A stretch of 16,359 nt of DNA from contig CAZXEU010000154.1 of NCBI GenBank assembly GCA_964639665.1, positions 1-16,359 of the forward strand, in the 5' to 3' direction. Positions 15,646 through 16,359 of this stretch are shown here, in pieces. Source of the stretch: CAZXEU01 sp964639665. GTDB taxonomy: Bacteria; Bacteroidota; Rhodothermia; Rhodothermales; Bin80. Every line of letters begins with the position of its first letter. The stretch's first letter is position 1. The notes beneath the pieces are model-generated. The model did not search any database and had not been told where the DNA came from. It saw nothing but the letters and a program-made list of their open reading frames with translations. The translations under genes and the position numbers were made by a program.

Positions 15646-16157
15646 CACGAATAATTGACAGGGCCCTGGCTGCGCTGCTCATCGTTCTGATGAGCCTTAT
15701 GGTGCTTGTAGTTTCGTGGCAGGTTGCCACGCGCTACCTGCTGAACAGCCCGAGTTCCTATACGGAAGAATTGGCAACGTACCTGCTTATCTGGATCAGC
15801 CTTCTCGGCGCCGCCTATGCACTGCGAGTCCGAGCACACCTGGGCCTGGACATCCTGGTTCGGCGACTTCGCGCAGATCGCCAGCGTTCGATGCGGATGT
15901 TTGCCCACAGCGTCATAATCGTTTTTTCACTGGTGGTTCTGGTATTTGGAGGCGGGTGGCTTGTATACGTGACACTCGATCTCAATCAGCTATCGGCGGC
16001 ATTCCAGGTGCCTGTAGGCTATGTATACCTGGCATTGCCGCTCAGTGGTTTGCTGATGACCTACTACAGCGGCATTGCCATTCACAGTCTGATGCAAAGA
16101 AACGAACCAGGCGGGGAAGTGCTGGTGACAGCCGACGCACAAGTCCAGGAACCCTGA
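15642..16157 (+). CDS. dctQ: TRAP transporter small permease subunit, DctQ family
   Basis: The 171-residue protein has four predicted membrane helices (about 7-27, 43-62, 86-110 and 124-146), the normal DctQ topology. Family features are RYLLNSPSSYTEELATYLLIWISLLGAAYALR (31-62), HLGLDIL (66-72) and the last-helix motif FQVPVGYVYLALPLSGLLM (121-139). DctQ partners DctM in the inner membrane. The start codon overlaps the dctP stop by four bases, which indicates translational coupling. The polar C-terminal tail (152-171) is a little longer than the fold needs but not remarkable. Confidence 0.95.
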   Translation: MTRIIDRALAALLIVLMSLMVLVVSWQVATRYLLNSPSSYTEELATYLLIWISLLGAAYALRVRAHLGLDILVRRLRADRQRSMRMFAHSVIIVFSLVVLVFGGGWLVYVTLDLNQLSAAFQVPVGYVYLALPLSGLLMTYYSGIAIHSLMQRNEPGGEVLVTADAQVQEP

Positions 16158-16176
16158 TTACCGGTCTGTCGCGCCC

Positions 16177-16359
16177 ATGGGCTTAGCCATACTAGTACTC
16201 GTAGCGAGCTTTCTGGTACTCCTGCTCCTGGACGTTCCGGTCGCCTTTTCGATAGGGATGGCGACGCTGCTCACGATGGTTGTCGCCGTTGACTTCGTGC
16301 CCGCTGCCAGCACGACGGCGCAGCGGCTCGCCACGGGACTGGACAGCTTTACGCTACTG
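16177..16359 (+). CDS. dctM: TRAP transporter large permease subunit, DctM family, 3' part missing
   Basis: Only the first 61 codons are in the window; the frame is open to the last base. The translation MGLAILVLVASFLVLLLLDVPVAFSIGMATLLT is the typical first helix of DctM, with the conserved LDVPVAFSIG segment. A later stretch TTAQRLATGLDSFTLL matches the conserved region after helix two. DctM forms the ion-coupled channel of TRAP transporters, which are usually sodium driven. It starts 19 bases after dctQ and completes the P-Q-M order. Confidence 0.92.
   Translation, partial: MGLAILVLVASFLVLLLLDVPVAFSIGMATLLTMVVAVDFVPAASTTAQRLATGLDSFTLL

Overview
The window looks like a chromosomal piece from a marine, polysaccharide-degrading Gram-negative bacterium of the Bacteroidota/Rhodothermota type; Gemmatimonadota is a possible alternative. 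The reasons are a SusC/RagA-type TonB-dependent receptor, a second TonB receptor with an N-terminal carboxypeptidase-regulatory-like domain, a sulfatase, a PL17-type alginate lyase, fairly GC-rich DNA, and few strong Shine-Dalgarno sites. The lineage is inferred from gene content only.

Layout. (1) 1-2585, minus strand: a probable small operon running VOC-fold protein, DUF1761-like membrane protein, NAD-dependent DNA ligase (ligA). ligA runs off the left edge, and the first 95 bases are a perfect 38-bp fold-back, probably an assembly artefact. (2) 2586-3175: intergenic DNA with one doubtful 88-codon ORF that has a plausible promoter and ribosome-binding site. (3) 3176-6223: a SusC-type outer-membrane transporter with no SusD gene after it. 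(4) 6224-6745: about 520 bases with no gene I can support. (5) 6746-8089: a secreted type I sulfatase, ending at a strong hairpin shared with the convergent gene. (6) 8217-11066, minus strand: a TonB-dependent receptor of the non-SusC type. (7) 11067-11299: a divergent promoter region with repeated AATGT sites. (8) 11300-14355: a PL17-like oligo-alginate lyase followed by an SDR reductase. (9) 14626-16359: a TRAP transporter, dctP-dctQ-dctM, with dctM cut by the right edge.

How the genes may work together. The right half reads as an alginate-oligomer route. The TonB receptor would bring oligo-uronates through the outer membrane and the exo-acting PL17 lyase would release unsaturated monouronate (DEH after rearrangement). 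The TRAP system would carry an acidic monomer across the inner membrane and the SDR would reduce DEH to 2-keto-3-deoxygluconate. The steps after that (KDG kinase, KDPG aldolase) are not in the window. The sulfatase and lone SusC may belong to a neighbouring locus for a sulfated glycan, since alginate is not sulfated. No tRNA, rRNA, CRISPR array, transposase or phage gene was seen.
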